This document shows, one piece after another, positions 17,997 to 27,495 of a DNA stretch of 63,560 bases; position 1 is the first letter of the stretch, and each line of letters opens with the position of its first letter. The stretch covers positions 1 through 63,560 of the forward strand of contig JAGFIY010000048.1 of the NCBI GenBank assembly GCA_024103215.1, given 5' to 3'. Made by a program: the position numbers and the translations under genes. The DNA comes from Melioribacteraceae bacterium. Lineage in GTDB: Bacteria > Bacteroidota > Ignavibacteria > Ignavibacteriales > Melioribacteraceae. A model generated the notes under the pieces. That model was not told the origin of the DNA. It did no database searches and worked only from the letters and a program-made list of their open reading frames with translations.

Positions 17997-18023
17997 AATG
18001 CCCTTTTATAGGGCATTTTTTTT
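17997..18023 (+). terminator. Rho-independent terminator after clpC
   Basis: A 7-bp stem, AATGCCC with GGGCATT, around a seven-base AT loop runs straight into a T tract of eight. It lies 23 bases after the clpC stop codon. Confidence 0.88.
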
Positions 18024-18066
18024 ATACAAAGATTAAATTTATGTTTATAATTAAAAATGGTGGGGT

Positions 18067-19335
18067 ATGAAAAAGATTCTTTTTTTATTTCTAATCTGGA
18101 CATCATTAGGTTTAGCCCAAATCAATTTTGATGATTATTTTTTTGACAAGACATTACGACTCGATTTCTTTCACACCGGTGATCACACGACAGAAATTAT
18201 TTCACTAGATGAATTGATTGAAGAACCATTTTGGGGAGGATCGAAAAACAATTTAATCGATACGTTCAATTATGGCAATTACAAGTTTGAAGTCCGCGAT
18301 TCGGCAACAAATTCCATAATTTATTCTAGAGGTTTTTCAACATTATACCAGGAATGGCAGACGACAGCAGAATCTAAATCAGTTGTAAAATCTATGTCGG
18401 GTACAATAACTTTTCCGTTTCCAAAGAAGACAGCAAATGTTGAAATTTTCAGAAGAGAAAGAAATGGTGAGTTCGCCTCAAAATTTAATTATTCAATTAA
18501 CCCAAACAACTATTTTATTAGGAAGGGATTGGATAATCCGAAAGAAGTATATGAAGTTCACATTAGCGGTAAACCTGCAATTTGTCTTGATATTTTATTT
18601 CTTCCCGAAGGATACACAAGAGAGGAAATGGAACTTTTTAAAGAGGACTGTCAAAGATTTGCCGAATATTTATTCGACTATGAACCTTTTTCAGAATATA
18701 GAGATAAAATAAACATCCGTGGCATTCTTTCACCCTCAATGGATGCCGGATCGGATATACCAGCCGAGGATAGATGGAATAACACTCTCTTAAACTCAAG
18801 ATATTATACGTTTGACAGCGAGAGATACTTGATGACTCAGGATTATAAAAAAGTACGTGATGTTGCAGCAAACGCACCTTACGATCAAATTTATATTCTT
18901 GTTAATTCCGATAAATACGGTGGTGGTGCAATTTATAATTATTATTCGTTATGCATTACCAATAATCCGATGGGTAAAGAGGTCTTCATTCATGAATTTG
19001 GTCATGGTTTTGCCGGATTAGCAGACGAATATGTTGATCCTTACACTTATGAGGAATTTTATCCTCTTGACGTCGAACCTTGGGAACCTAACATTACTAC
19101 ATTAGTGGATTTTGAAAGTAAATGGAAAAATTTAGTTGATGAAGATACTCCGATTCCGACACCTTCAACGGAAGAATATAAAGACAAAGTAGGGGTTTTT
19201 GAAGGGGGCGGTTATGTTGCAAAAGGCGTCTATCGTCCGACTCAAAATAGTATAATGAGAGTATTGTCATCTCCCGGCTTTAATCAAGCATCAAAAAATG
19301 CAATCGAACAACTTTTAAAATTCTATACAGACTAA
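18067..19335 (+). CDS. M64-family secreted metallopeptidase
   Basis: A 422-residue protein with a clear signal peptide (MKKILFLFLIWTSLGLAQ). The zinc site HEFGHGFAGLADEY (HExxH with a downstream Asp-Glu) and the preceding DILFLPEGYTREEMELF match the M64 family, known from Clostridium IgA protease and many Bacteroidota secreted peptidases. The N-terminal 150 residues form the usual M64 beta-rich domain. The product probably acts in the periplasm or outside the cell on proteins. It is followed three bases later by the PP2C gene. Confidence 0.88.
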   Translation: MKKILFLFLIWTSLGLAQINFDDYFFDKTLRLDFFHTGDHTTEIISLDELIEEPFWGGSKNNLIDTFNYGNYKFEVRDSATNSIIYSRGFSTLYQEWQTTAESKSVVKSMSGTITFPFPKKTANVEIFRRERNGEFASKFNYSINPNNYFIRKGLDNPKEVYEVHISGKPAICLDILFLPEGYTREEMELFKEDCQRFAEYLFDYEPFSEYRDKINIRGILSPSMDAGSDIPAEDRWNNTLLNSRYYTFDSERYLMTQDYKKVRDVAANAPYDQIYILVNSDKYGGGAIYNYYSLCITNNPMGKEVFIHEFGHGFAGLADEYVDPYTYEEFYPLDVEPWEPNITTLVDFESKWKNLVDEDTPIPTPSTEEYKDKVGVFEGGGYVAKGVYRPTQNSIMRVLSSPGFNQASKNAIEQLLKFYTD

Positions 19336-19338
19336 TTT

Positions 19339-20574
19339 ATGGAACAAAGAAAACTTTACAAAACACTTGATTCGGTTGCTTCGCAGAAGTTTAATTCCGA
19401 AAAAGATCTTTTATTCCGCGTAGTTCAAAAACTTGTTGAGGACGATCAAATAAACGTAAGCGGTGGAAGAATTTGGAAATTAAATAAGGCAGAAAAAGCA
19501 TACCAACTTATATTTCAAACTAGTAAAAATCAGAAACTACAGCCTAATTTCACGATAAAAATTCAAGACTATCCTGCGTTCGATGAAGTCGCAAAATATA
19601 GGACTGTTTTATCAAGCGAAACAAATTTAGCACTACAGCAAAAAGGAATTTATAATTATTCTGCAAGTGGTGTAGGTGCGCGAGTTCTTATCGATGGAAC
19701 AAAATATTATCAATACATAATTGCACTTCATTCAGAAGATATCAAAGAGGATTTGAGATACATACTAAATATCGTTGCAACAGTTCTTACATCAAAATTA
19801 AAAGAAAGATGGCTTGCAACAACCAACAAATCAATTCAAGAGGATATTGATAAAGCAAAACAGCTTCAGAGAAGTATTCTTCCGGAACACGAATTCACTT
19901 TTCACAATTATGAGCTATTCGGTATAACATTACCTGCTGAAACTCTTGGCGGAGATTTTTTCGACTATATACAGATTGGATACGATGAGGAACGATGCGG
20001 AGTTGTTTTAGGTGATGCGGCTTCAAAAGGAATCAGTGCTGCGGCTGAGGCGATGTATATCTCAGGTGCGCTGAGAATGGCTTGTTCGTTCCAGTTGAAA
20101 ATATCTCCTATGATGAATATGCTTAATCAACTTATAAATAAAATTTTCAGCGATGATAGGTTCACTACTCTCTTTTATGGGGAAATATCAAACGATAAAA
20201 AAGGTCTCTTCCTTTACTCAAATGCCGGTCATAATCCACCCATTTTTGTTCACAAAAATGACGGTAAAATTCAGATGCTTGACCCGACAGGTCCGCTTTT
20301 AGGTCCTGCACCCAACTCAAGATTTGAAACCGATAGCATAAATTTTGAGAAGGGCGATGTTTTAGTTATATATTCGGATGGAATAACCGAAGCTGCAAAT
20401 GAAAGCTACGAGCTCTATGAAGAGGATAGATTAAAAGATGTGATAATAAAGAATATGGACTTATCACCGAAAGAATTGACGTATACAATTCTTGATGACA
20501 TTCAAAAGTTTTGTGCGAATGGTTCGAAATATCAGGACGATAAATCTCTAGTTGTAATCAAAAGGGTTAGATAA
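19339..20574 (+). CDS. PP2C-type serine/threonine phosphatase (SpoIIE/RsbU family)
   Basis: A 411-residue cytoplasmic protein. The C-terminal 240 residues are a SpoIIE-type phosphatase: DIDKAKQLQRSILPE linker, LGGDFFDYIQI and VLGDAASKGISAA (metal-binding Asp residues), LFYGEISNDKKGLFLYSNAGHNPP, and VIYSDGITEAANES. The N-terminal 150 residues look like a GAF-like sensor without an obvious cofactor site. Such enzymes usually dephosphorylate an anti-sigma-factor antagonist in partner-switching control. No STAS or RsbW-type gene is adjacent. It starts three bases after the M64 gene and ends two bases before the PduS-like gene. Confidence 0.87.
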   Translation: MEQRKLYKTLDSVASQKFNSEKDLLFRVVQKLVEDDQINVSGGRIWKLNKAEKAYQLIFQTSKNQKLQPNFTIKIQDYPAFDEVAKYRTVLSSETNLALQQKGIYNYSASGVGARVLIDGTKYYQYIIALHSEDIKEDLRYILNIVATVLTSKLKERWLATTNKSIQEDIDKAKQLQRSILPEHEFTFHNYELFGITLPAETLGGDFFDYIQIGYDEERCGVVLGDAASKGISAAAEAMYISGALRMACSFQLKISPMMNMLNQLINKIFSDDRFTTLFYGEISNDKKGLFLYSNAGHNPPIFVHKNDGKIQMLDPTGPLLGPAPNSRFETDSINFEKGDVLVIYSDGITEAANESYELYEEDRLKDVIIKNMDLSPKELTYTILDDIQKFCANGSKYQDDKSLVVIKRVR

Positions 20575-20576
20575 TA

Positions 20577-21896
20577 ATGACATTACCGGAAAAAATTTTC
20601 AATGCAGGAGTCGTCGGTGCCGGAGGTGGAGCTTTCCCTACGCACATTAAAGCAAAATCGGAAGTTGAATTTGTAATTGCAAACGGGGCAGAGTGCGAGC
20701 CTTTGATCCATAAGGATTTTGAGATAATGCTGAACTTTCCGAATGAAATTATTGAAGGAATGCTTCTGATGATGGAGCAGACAAAAGCTAAGAAAGGAAT
20801 TTTTGGTATTAAAGGGAAAAATACTGCTGCAATCGAAGCAATACAGAATGCTATTGATGAACGTGATGCTAATATTGAAATGTGTGTTCTAGGTGATTTT
20901 TATCCTTCCGGAGATGAATATGAACTCGTTTACGAAGCAACCAAAAGATTGATACCACCTCATGGAATTCCACTTGATGTTGGCTGCCTTGTAAACAATG
21001 TTGAGACCTTTTATAATATCTATCAGGCTGAAAAAAAGGAACCTGTACTGAAGAAATTCATCTGTGTTACTGGGCTTGTAAAAAAACCATCTTCATTTTT
21101 TGTTGAAGTTGGAACAAGCTTTAAGGACGTTCTTGAAATAGCCGGTGGAACTACAACAAACGATTTTGGTATTTTTATTAGTGGACTCTTGATGGGAACA
21201 CTCACATTTGATCTAAATGAAGTTGTTACAAAAGCCACGGCCGGATTGATTGTGCTTCCGCGAAATCATTACCTTATCGATAGAATGAACCGTTCATACG
21301 ATGATATGAACAGAATAGGAAAATCTGCTTGCGACCAATGTACATACTGCACGGAATTTTGTCCTCGATATCTCCTTGGTTATGATGTTCAACCTCATAA
21401 AGTTATGCGTACACTTGAGTTTACAACATCCGGGAAGGAATACTGGAATCAATTTGCAGATTTATGCTGCTCTTGCGGTTTATGTTCTTTATATGCTTGT
21501 CCTGAAGATTTGTACCCTCGAGAAGCCTGCGATCAAAGTAAAGTGCAAATGAGAAATGATGGTTATAAATACGAACAACAAAAACCTGTCAAAGTTCATC
21601 CGGTAAAAGAGGGGAGGAGAGTCCCGTTAAAACAACTAATGAAAAAGCTGAATGTAGAAAAGTATGAATCAAAAACTCCATTTAAGGAAATTAGTTTTGA
21701 GCCGAAGGTAGTTAGAATAAAATTAAAACAGCACGCAGGCGCACCGGCTGTTCCTAAAGTCAAGCTCAATCAATTAGTAGAGAAAGGGCAGATTATTGCT
21801 GCTCCGAAAGAAGGAAACTTAGGAGCAAATATTCACAGCTCAGTTTCTGGAAAAATTTCGGATATCACAGAAGATTATATAGAAATTAAACGATAA
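20577..21896 (+). CDS. pduS: PduS/RnfC-like electron-transfer flavoprotein of a bacterial microcompartment
   Basis: A 439-residue soluble protein. The N-terminal part is the complex-I 51-kDa/RnfC flavin-binding fold (GVVGAGGGAFPTHIKA, ANGAECEPL). An SLBB-type region follows, then two [4Fe-4S] motifs, CDQCTYCTEFCP and CCSCGLCSLYACP. The C-terminus has an RnfC-like barrel-sandwich domain. This order matches PduS, the cobalamin reductase and electron carrier of propanediol microcompartments. The next gene, 17 bases on, encodes a PduT-type shell protein, which settles the reading. In known systems PduS passes electrons through PduT to the lumen. Confidence 0.88.
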   Translation: MTLPEKIFNAGVVGAGGGAFPTHIKAKSEVEFVIANGAECEPLIHKDFEIMLNFPNEIIEGMLLMMEQTKAKKGIFGIKGKNTAAIEAIQNAIDERDANIEMCVLGDFYPSGDEYELVYEATKRLIPPHGIPLDVGCLVNNVETFYNIYQAEKKEPVLKKFICVTGLVKKPSSFFVEVGTSFKDVLEIAGGTTTNDFGIFISGLLMGTLTFDLNEVVTKATAGLIVLPRNHYLIDRMNRSYDDMNRIGKSACDQCTYCTEFCPRYLLGYDVQPHKVMRTLEFTTSGKEYWNQFADLCCSCGLCSLYACPEDLYPREACDQSKVQMRNDGYKYEQQKPVKVHPVKEGRRVPLKQLMKKLNVEKYESKTPFKEISFEPKVVRIKLKQHAGAPAVPKVKLNQLVEKGQIIAAPKEGNLGANIHSSVSGKISDITEDYIEIKR

Positions 21897-21913
21897 TAGC
21901 GAAAGGAAAATAA

Positions 21914-22459
21914 ATGAATTCACTCGGCTTAATTGAAATGACAAGTATTGCTGCCGGAATGCACGCAGCAGATATAATGTTAAAAACTTCTAATGTTGAA
22001 TTAATTCTTTCTAGAACAATCTGCAGTGGCAAATACATGGTGTTAATCGGAGGCGATGTTGCCGAAGTACAATCTGCAGTTGATAATGCTTCAACTTCAG
22101 TTGATTATGCCGTGATCGACACTTTTGTAATACCGAATGTGCATCCGGATATCTTTCCCGCTTTAAGCGGGCACACTACCGCTGACCAACTTGAAGCACT
22201 TGGTATAATAGAATCTTTCTCGGTTGCTTCTCTGATTGAAGGTGCAGATGCAGCAGTAAAAGCAGCCACAGTCAAACTTATCGAAATCCGTTTGGCAATG
22301 GCATTAGGAGGTAAAGCATTCTGCACCTTGACGGGTGAAGTTGCTGCAGTTACAAGTGCCGTTGAAGCCGGTGCTGCCAAAATAGTTGAGAAGGGACTTC
22401 TTGTAAATAAAGTTGTGATCCCTCAACCTAGAAAAGAATTGATGAGTGAAAAGATATAA
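21914..22459 (+). CDS. pduT: PduT-type tandem BMC shell protein with a likely Fe-S pore
   Basis: A 181-residue protein made of two BMC domains in tandem (IGLIEMTSIAAG-like start near residue 5 and ALGIIESFSVASLIEGADAAVKAA near residue 95), so it forms a trimeric pseudohexameric shell tile. Cys37 in RTICSGKYM sits where PduT carries the Cys that binds a [4Fe-4S] cluster at the trimer pore (SKTICPGKF in Salmonella PduT, from memory). It would let electrons cross a microcompartment shell. The rest of a BMC operon (other shell proteins, signature enzyme) is not in this window. Confidence 0.92.
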   Translation: MNSLGLIEMTSIAAGMHAADIMLKTSNVELILSRTICSGKYMVLIGGDVAEVQSAVDNASTSVDYAVIDTFVIPNVHPDIFPALSGHTTADQLEALGIIESFSVASLIEGADAAVKAATVKLIEIRLAMALGGKAFCTLTGEVAAVTSAVEAGAAKIVEKGLLVNKVVIPQPRKELMSEKI

Positions 22460-22463
22460 TTTT

Positions 22464-23642
22464 TCAGAAAAGATTTTTTATTATTTCGTACATACCGACA
22501 TAAGTTCCTAAGGCACTGCCAATACCTGCGAGAATAAAAACTAAAAGAATTCTTAAAAGTTTATTCGACCACCATTTTTTAAATTTATTTATGTCATCCG
22601 TTACAGTTTGAAACTCCCTAACCATAGGAGGTTTAAAATAAACTTGGACAAATGCAGCAACATAACCTGCTCCAATGACTGGAGTCAAGCTGGTAAACGG
22701 TGCAGAAATAAAAGATGCCAAAATGGTTAAAGGATGTCCAAATGCTAAAACCGAACCCACAGCGCAAGGAATTCCGTTTGCCAAAAACCAAAAAACAAGA
22801 TTATCACCTGCGGCTGAAGCGCCTTTTGTAACTCCTATATAAGTAATTGCTCCTAAAATTATCACGGGGATTCCCCAACCGATAATTTTCAAAGCGGGTG
22901 ATACTTTTGGAATAATTTCGATTTTAGTCAAATCATTATTCTCATTCTTCTCAAGAATTTCAGCAATACCTTTTAAGTGTCCTTTGCCGACAACAGCAAC
23001 AACTTTATCTCCCTTCGCTTCTTTAATTTTTTGCGCAAGATAAATATCGCGTTCATCTATTAAAACTTTTTTTAGAACAGGCATTGCTTTCCCGAGTTCC
23101 GACATAAGTTCGTTCAAAGTATCTTTATCTTTTATCTCTTCAAGTTTTTCTTCGGTAATTTCTTCATGTTCAAAAATTCCAGCTATTCCGGTGAGCATAA
23201 ATTTCAATTTTTGGAAGAATGACATTGAATTCCAAGCTCGTCGAAGAGTAATTCTTATATCACGGTCACAAAGTTCAAATGGTATTGAATTTTCTTCAGC
23301 TGATTTAGCCGCCTCGAGCAATTCTGTCCCGGGCATCACACCAAGTTTTTCTCCAAGCTTTTTCTGGTAGCTTGCCAAAAGAATATTTATCAATAATGTT
23401 GAAAGCTGTTTCTGTTTTATAACCTCTCGCAGATCCAGACTTTCCCACTTTTTCTTTTCAGCAAGAGAAACATAACGTTGCTTATCTAACTCAATACAAA
23501 CGACATCCGGTTTCTCGCCAATAATTACTTCCTTTACAAGATCAACTGATTTTTGAGATATGTGTGCTGTCCCGATGAGTATGAATTGTTTTCCGTTTAC
23601 ATTCTTAACTAATACGTCGTTACCGTAAGTGTAATTGCTCAA
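22464..23642 (-). CDS. TraB/PrgY-family membrane protein
   Basis: A 392-residue protein. Residues 15-235 carry the TraB domain: LIGTAHISQKSVDLV, VVCIELDKQRY, ERDIYLAQKI and VVAVVGKGHLKGI, with the Gly-Thr-Ala-His and Glu motifs typical of TraB/PrgY/GumN relatives and possibly metallopeptidase-like. The C-terminal 150 residues hold four or so transmembrane helices. In Enterococcus PrgY lowers pheromone activity, but most bacterial homologues have no known substrate. The start is a TTG. It ends four bases from the convergent pduT stop codon. Confidence 0.87.
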   Translation of the reverse strand: MSNYTYGNDVLVKNVNGKQFILIGTAHISQKSVDLVKEVIIGEKPDVVCIELDKQRYVSLAEKKKWESLDLREVIKQKQLSTLLINILLASYQKKLGEKLGVMPGTELLEAAKSAEENSIPFELCDRDIRITLRRAWNSMSFFQKLKFMLTGIAGIFEHEEITEEKLEEIKDKDTLNELMSELGKAMPVLKKVLIDERDIYLAQKIKEAKGDKVVAVVGKGHLKGIAEILEKNENNDLTKIEIIPKVSPALKIIGWGIPVIILGAITYIGVTKGASAAGDNLVFWFLANGIPCAVGSVLAFGHPLTILASFISAPFTSLTPVIGAGYVAAFVQVYFKPPMVREFQTVTDDINKFKKWWSNKLLRILLVFILAGIGSALGTYVGMYEIIKNLF

Positions 23643-23723
23643 CTAATTTTTCCCTTTTCAAAATTTTGAATTACAAACGTAACAAAATATTTTTAATATT
23701 GTATTAGACGATGTGAGGAATGT

Positions 23724-24245
23724 ATGAAAATATCTGCTTCGACTAAGGGTTTATTAGCTATTGCTGCAGGAATATTTGTGGTGGCAATATTGTGGACGGC
23801 TGCTGCTGAATTATTTTTTGTCAAAGAAACTTCAAATTTTAGCTCACCAAAACTTGATGAATCGGTGATAGTATTAGTTACTGAAAATCTAAATCAAACT
23901 CTCGAATATTATACGAATACTTTTAATTCTAATAATAACATCACTTATTCTGACGAGGGAAATTCTGAATTCGCTTCGATAATAATTGATAATGTCAAAT
24001 TTCTAATTATTACAAGCGGAGGCTCTAATGAAATAAATACATCACATCTGAAGGATGAAATAAACTCCGGAAATCGGAAGTATTACATTTATTCTTCTAA
24101 TATTGATTCACTTTACAAATTGATTGAAGAAAAAGTCATCATTATTTCACAACCTAAATTCATTATGCAAAACTTAAGAAGTTTTTCCATAGAGGATATT
24201 AATGGATATACTCTGACTTTTCTCGAAGATCGATTCAATCAATAA
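23724..24245 (+). CDS. Membrane-anchored VOC (glyoxalase)-like domain protein
   Basis: A 173-residue protein with a single N-terminal transmembrane helix (about residues 10-32). The remainder has the beta-alpha-beta-beta-beta pattern of the vicinal oxygen chelate fold: SVIVLVTENLNQTLEYYTNTF, then FLIITSGG, YYIYSSNIDSLYKLIEE and IEDINGYTLTFLEDRF. The His/Glu metal ligands of active glyoxalases are not all evident, so it may bind rather than transform a ligand. A GAGGA ribosome site precedes the ATG. Its last seven bases overlap the end of the convergent ABC permease gene. Confidence 0.6.
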   Translation: MKISASTKGLLAIAAGIFVVAILWTAAAELFFVKETSNFSSPKLDESVIVLVTENLNQTLEYYTNTFNSNNNITYSDEGNSEFASIIIDNVKFLIITSGGSNEINTSHLKDEINSGNRKYYIYSSNIDSLYKLIEEKVIIISQPKFIMQNLRSFSIEDINGYTLTFLEDRFNQ

Positions 24246-25909
24246 TCTTTGTTCATATTTTTTATGAAAGCATAATATGCTAATAAGGAAGATATTATCG
24301 TAATGACTAATAGTATCGCAATTGGTATTACAAACCGGTTTTTAGTTAATGAATTTTCGAACTGAATTTCTCTAAATGAAATAAGAGTCGGTTCGTACAA
24401 AAGTATAAGCAAAAGAATCATGTAAAAAGTACTGATCAAAAATGTTAGTGATGCACCTTTAGAAGATGATATTCTTATCGGCGATTTTTCATTGTACATT
24501 GTAAAAACAGAACCAAACATAAAATTCAGACTTCCGATAAAAATAGAACTGATTCCGATTATAACTGTCGACGACCAAAACACATAACTCTCATAACTCT
24601 TGTTAGTGAATACAGATAACATTAATGCAATTGTTAAAATAAATAATTGCATAGGAAAATATTTAATAAGGAATAATTTTTTGAATTGAAAAGGTGATGT
24701 TTTTATTTTCCAGAAGTTATTTCCCTCAAGACTTATTTGGGGAAATATAAAACGAAGCGAAAGAGTCGTGATAAAAAGTATTATGAATAACTGCACTGAA
24801 AAAAATATTATTGTTCTTAATTCAAAATCTTTTGGAATAATCGAGTTTACTGATTCAATGCTTCCACTAAAAAATATTATTAAAATTAAAAACACAAATA
24901 AATGAAGCACTTGACTCGGCTCCCTAAAAAATAAAATAATATCTTTTCGTAATGGGGAAATTGATTTTATATTAATATTTTTCCCGGTCATATTTTTGCT
25001 GGTTAATTTCTTTTTCCTCCTCTTCTTAATTGCCGGAACCATTAACCACAGTGAGTAATAATACTTTCCTCCAACTAAGACCGTTAATAAGAATGTAAAA
25101 ACACCAATCAGAAATTGAAATAGACTGTAAGAAATTGACAATCCAGAATTACCAACAGAATTCCAATAAAGCGAAGAAGCAAGCCAATTGTTGGGCAAGT
25201 ATCTTACAAATTCAGGCAATGCATTCAAAAAGTAAAAGTCAATGTGCGGATAATTTTTCATAACTTCTTGTACAATAGTTCTCGGAGAAGTTTGATCGAA
25301 AAACAAAAAAATAGCAGATAGATAAATTAAAGCGGATATAATAATGACATTCTGCAAACCAATTTTCGTAGAAGTGTAAATAATAATCATCAAAATAATA
25401 ACCCCCAAACAGGCTGAGATTATAACAAATGGAAGAAAATTAAAGACCAATGCAAAAATTATTATCTCCGGACTTTGATTGAAATAAGTAGTATATCCAG
25501 CAAAAAATGCAAGCATTATCAAAAACAATGTCCCGGAACTGTAGAATATGTTGTCTAGCAACTTAATAGCAAAGATATTGCGGTGAGGAATTGGTTTAGA
25601 AAAAAGAAACTGCGCTTCACTTGATTTGAACATTGTAGAATAAGAGACAACGATGTTCCCAACATTGACTGCAATAAAAAACACAAAAAATATTATCGAT
25701 AAAAATTCGTGAAGGAGAAAATTTCCTATCTTCATTGTCTCCAAAACATATTCGATTGATTTTAGTGTAAAAACATAAGTCCCAAAAGTGAATGATGCAT
25801 AAACTAAAAATGTGCCGAAATCTTTAATTACTCTTGAGATATTGATCCCTGTCTCCAACCTAAAGAAAAGTACGGTTTTATATTTAAGAAGTTGCAGAAA
25901 ACTATTCAT
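24239..25909 (-). CDS. ABC exporter permease
   Basis: A 556-residue polytopic membrane protein with around ten to twelve hydrophobic segments in two blocks, separated by a basic loop (IKKRRKKKLTSKNM near residue 300). It has no recognisable motifs beyond the ABC-2-type membrane layout and the short cytoplasmic N-terminus. Its start overlaps the end of the ATPase gene by eight bases, so the two make one transporter. The substrate is unknown. It may be an exporter rather than an importer, since no binding-protein gene is present. Confidence 0.82.
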   Translation of the reverse strand: MNSFLQLLKYKTVLFFRLETGINISRVIKDFGTFLVYASFTFGTYVFTLKSIEYVLETMKIGNFLLHEFLSIIFFVFFIAVNVGNIVVSYSTMFKSSEAQFLFSKPIPHRNIFAIKLLDNIFYSSGTLFLIMLAFFAGYTTYFNQSPEIIIFALVFNFLPFVIISACLGVIILMIIIYTSTKIGLQNVIIISALIYLSAIFLFFDQTSPRTIVQEVMKNYPHIDFYFLNALPEFVRYLPNNWLASSLYWNSVGNSGLSISYSLFQFLIGVFTFLLTVLVGGKYYYSLWLMVPAIKKRRKKKLTSKNMTGKNINIKSISPLRKDIILFFREPSQVLHLFVFLILIIFFSGSIESVNSIIPKDFELRTIIFFSVQLFIILFITTLSLRFIFPQISLEGNNFWKIKTSPFQFKKLFLIKYFPMQLFILTIALMLSVFTNKSYESYVFWSSTVIIGISSIFIGSLNFMFGSVFTMYNEKSPIRISSSKGASLTFLISTFYMILLLILLYEPTLISFREIQFENSLTKNRFVIPIAILLVITIISSLLAYYAFIKNMNKDY

Positions 25910-26630
25910 CTGAGTTAGTCAATTCGATAAAAAGTTTTTCAAGCGTAGGATTGTGTTCGTTAATTTGCTGCTGAAGAGCCGAAAGCGAATCATCGAATAT
26001 AAGTTCGCCTTTTTTTATAATAGCAACTTTATTGCAGATTTCTTCAACAACATTGAGACTGTGAGTCGACACGAATACTGCTTTTCCGTTTTGAGATTTT
26101 TGAACCAAAATATGTTTTACGATTGCCGCACTTTGGGGATCAAGTCCAACCATTGGTTCATCGATGATAATCAAATCGGGATCATGAATAAATGCACTCG
26201 CAATTGTAATTCGTTGTTTCATCCCTTGGGAGTATTCCTCGGTTCTTTTATGAATCCAGTCTTCGAATTTTAGTATATCAATCAATTCATCTATTTTGCT
26301 TTTAAGAGTTTTCGAATCGATCCCATAGAGACTTCCGGTAAACATCAAATATTCAATTCCGGTTAATTTATCATAAAGAAAAGGTTGATCCGGGATATAT
26401 CCGAATTTTGATTTTAACGTTAAGTCGTTGTTTGAAATGTCCTTTCCGTCGATATATATTCTACCCGAAGATTGTTTATATAACCCAGTTATCATCTTTA
26501 TTGTTGTTGTTTTACCCGCCCCGTTTGGACCCAAAAAACCGTAAAGGTCTCCTTTATTAACTTTTAACTTAATATTTTTTACTGCAAGAAAATTACCAAA
26601 TGATTTAGAAACATCGTCTAATTCAAGCAT
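25902..26630 (-). CDS. ABC transporter ATP-binding protein
   Basis: A 242-residue ABC ATPase. Walker A is GPNGAGKTTTIKMITGL, the signature is YSQGMKQRITIASAF, Walker B is LIIIDEPMVGLDPQSA, and the H-loop is VFVSTHSLNVVEE. The closest match in style is the ABC-2 (CcmA/NatA/DrrA) drug or Na+ exporter group. It is the first gene of a two-gene operon with the permease. Confidence 0.93.
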   Translation of the reverse strand: MLELDDVSKSFGNFLAVKNIKLKVNKGDLYGFLGPNGAGKTTTIKMITGLYKQSSGRIYIDGKDISNNDLTLKSKFGYIPDQPFLYDKLTGIEYLMFTGSLYGIDSKTLKSKIDELIDILKFEDWIHKRTEEYSQGMKQRITIASAFIHDPDLIIIDEPMVGLDPQSAAIVKHILVQKSQNGKAVFVSTHSLNVVEEICNKVAIIKKGELIFDDSLSALQQQINEHNPTLEKLFIELTNSDE

Positions 26631-26749
26631 CTATATTAATCCCAAGTTCCTTGCAATAATATCAACAGTAATTGTTTTATTCAATCAAAATATTTCTGTA
26701 ACAATTTCTTGGGATGCTTCGTCTAAAAGTCCAAAATATGGGAGGTAGA

Positions 26750-27406
26750 ATGAAGGCTGTAAAATTATTCTTTTTAATGGCAAGCACAATACTTTTTCTC
26801 TTAACCGGCTGTCGTTATTTCGATGGAGTAAAAGGTAACGGTAATTATATTTCTGAAAATCGCAATATTGAGGATTTCTCAGAGATTGATATCTCCGGTG
26901 CGTTCAATCTTTTCGTAGAGGTAGGTGAAGAACCAAGTCTCAAAATTAATACAGATGAAAACCTGCACGAGTTGATCAGAACTGATGTAAGAAACGGTAG
27001 ATTAATAATAGATCAGAAAAGAAATCTGCGTTCAAAAGAACCTATTGATATAAGAGTTACAACTAAAGATTTGAGAAAACTTGATGGTGCGGGAGCCTGT
27101 GATATTATTGTTAATAATGTTAACAATCTAGATTTTGAACTGAATTTAAGCGGAGCTACAGAGTTGAGAATTTCCGGGAGCACGGATAATTTTAATGTAG
27201 AACTTTCGGGGGCATCAAAATTATTTGCTTCCAATTTTTTGGCTAATTTCGTAAGAGTTGAAGCCAGCGGAGCATCAAAAGCTGAAGTTAATTCGGATAA
27301 ATCTTTACTTGTAAATGCCAGCGGAGCATCAAAAGTAAACTATTTCGGAAATCCTAGTGAAATCGATTATAATCTTTCGGGAGCCAGCAGTATTAATAGA
27401 AAATAG
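26750..27406 (+). CDS. DUF2807 (GIN-domain) lipoprotein
   Basis: A 218-residue protein. The signal peptide ends in the lipobox LLTGC, so it is lipid-anchored. The mature part is a right-handed beta-helix-like GIN/DUF2807 domain with repeated short strands ending in SGA (ISGAFNLFVEVGEEPSLKI, LDGAGACDIIVNN, LSGATELRISGS, LSGASKLFASN, ASGASKAEVNS and so on). The family is frequent in Bacteroidota and is sometimes called a putative adhesin head; function is not established. I chose ATG at 26750 because GGGAGGT lies a few bases upstream; the frame is open to 26714. Confidence 0.9.
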   Translation: MKAVKLFFLMASTILFLLTGCRYFDGVKGNGNYISENRNIEDFSEIDISGAFNLFVEVGEEPSLKINTDENLHELIRTDVRNGRLIIDQKRNLRSKEPIDIRVTTKDLRKLDGAGACDIIVNNVNNLDFELNLSGATELRISGSTDNFNVELSGASKLFASNFLANFVRVEASGASKAEVNSDKSLLVNASGASKVNYFGNPSEIDYNLSGASSINRK

Positions 27407-27430
27407 ACAAAAAGTAACGTAGAGAAATAG

Positions 27431-27458
27431 AAGGATGGTATTGCCATCCTTTTTTTTT
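27431..27458 (+). terminator. Rho-independent terminator after the DUF2807 gene
   Basis: An 8-bp stem, AAGGATGG paired with CCATCCTT around a five-base loop, runs into a tract of nine T residues. It separates the lipoprotein gene from purE. Confidence 0.9.
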
Positions 27459-27495
27459 ATTTTTTGTTCTCAAAACAAACTAAGAAAGGAATAAC

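Noticed and set aside
20577-21896. Calling the PduS-like gene RnfC
   Set aside because: It is soluble and followed by a PduT-type BMC-T shell gene, and no rnfABDEG genes are nearby.
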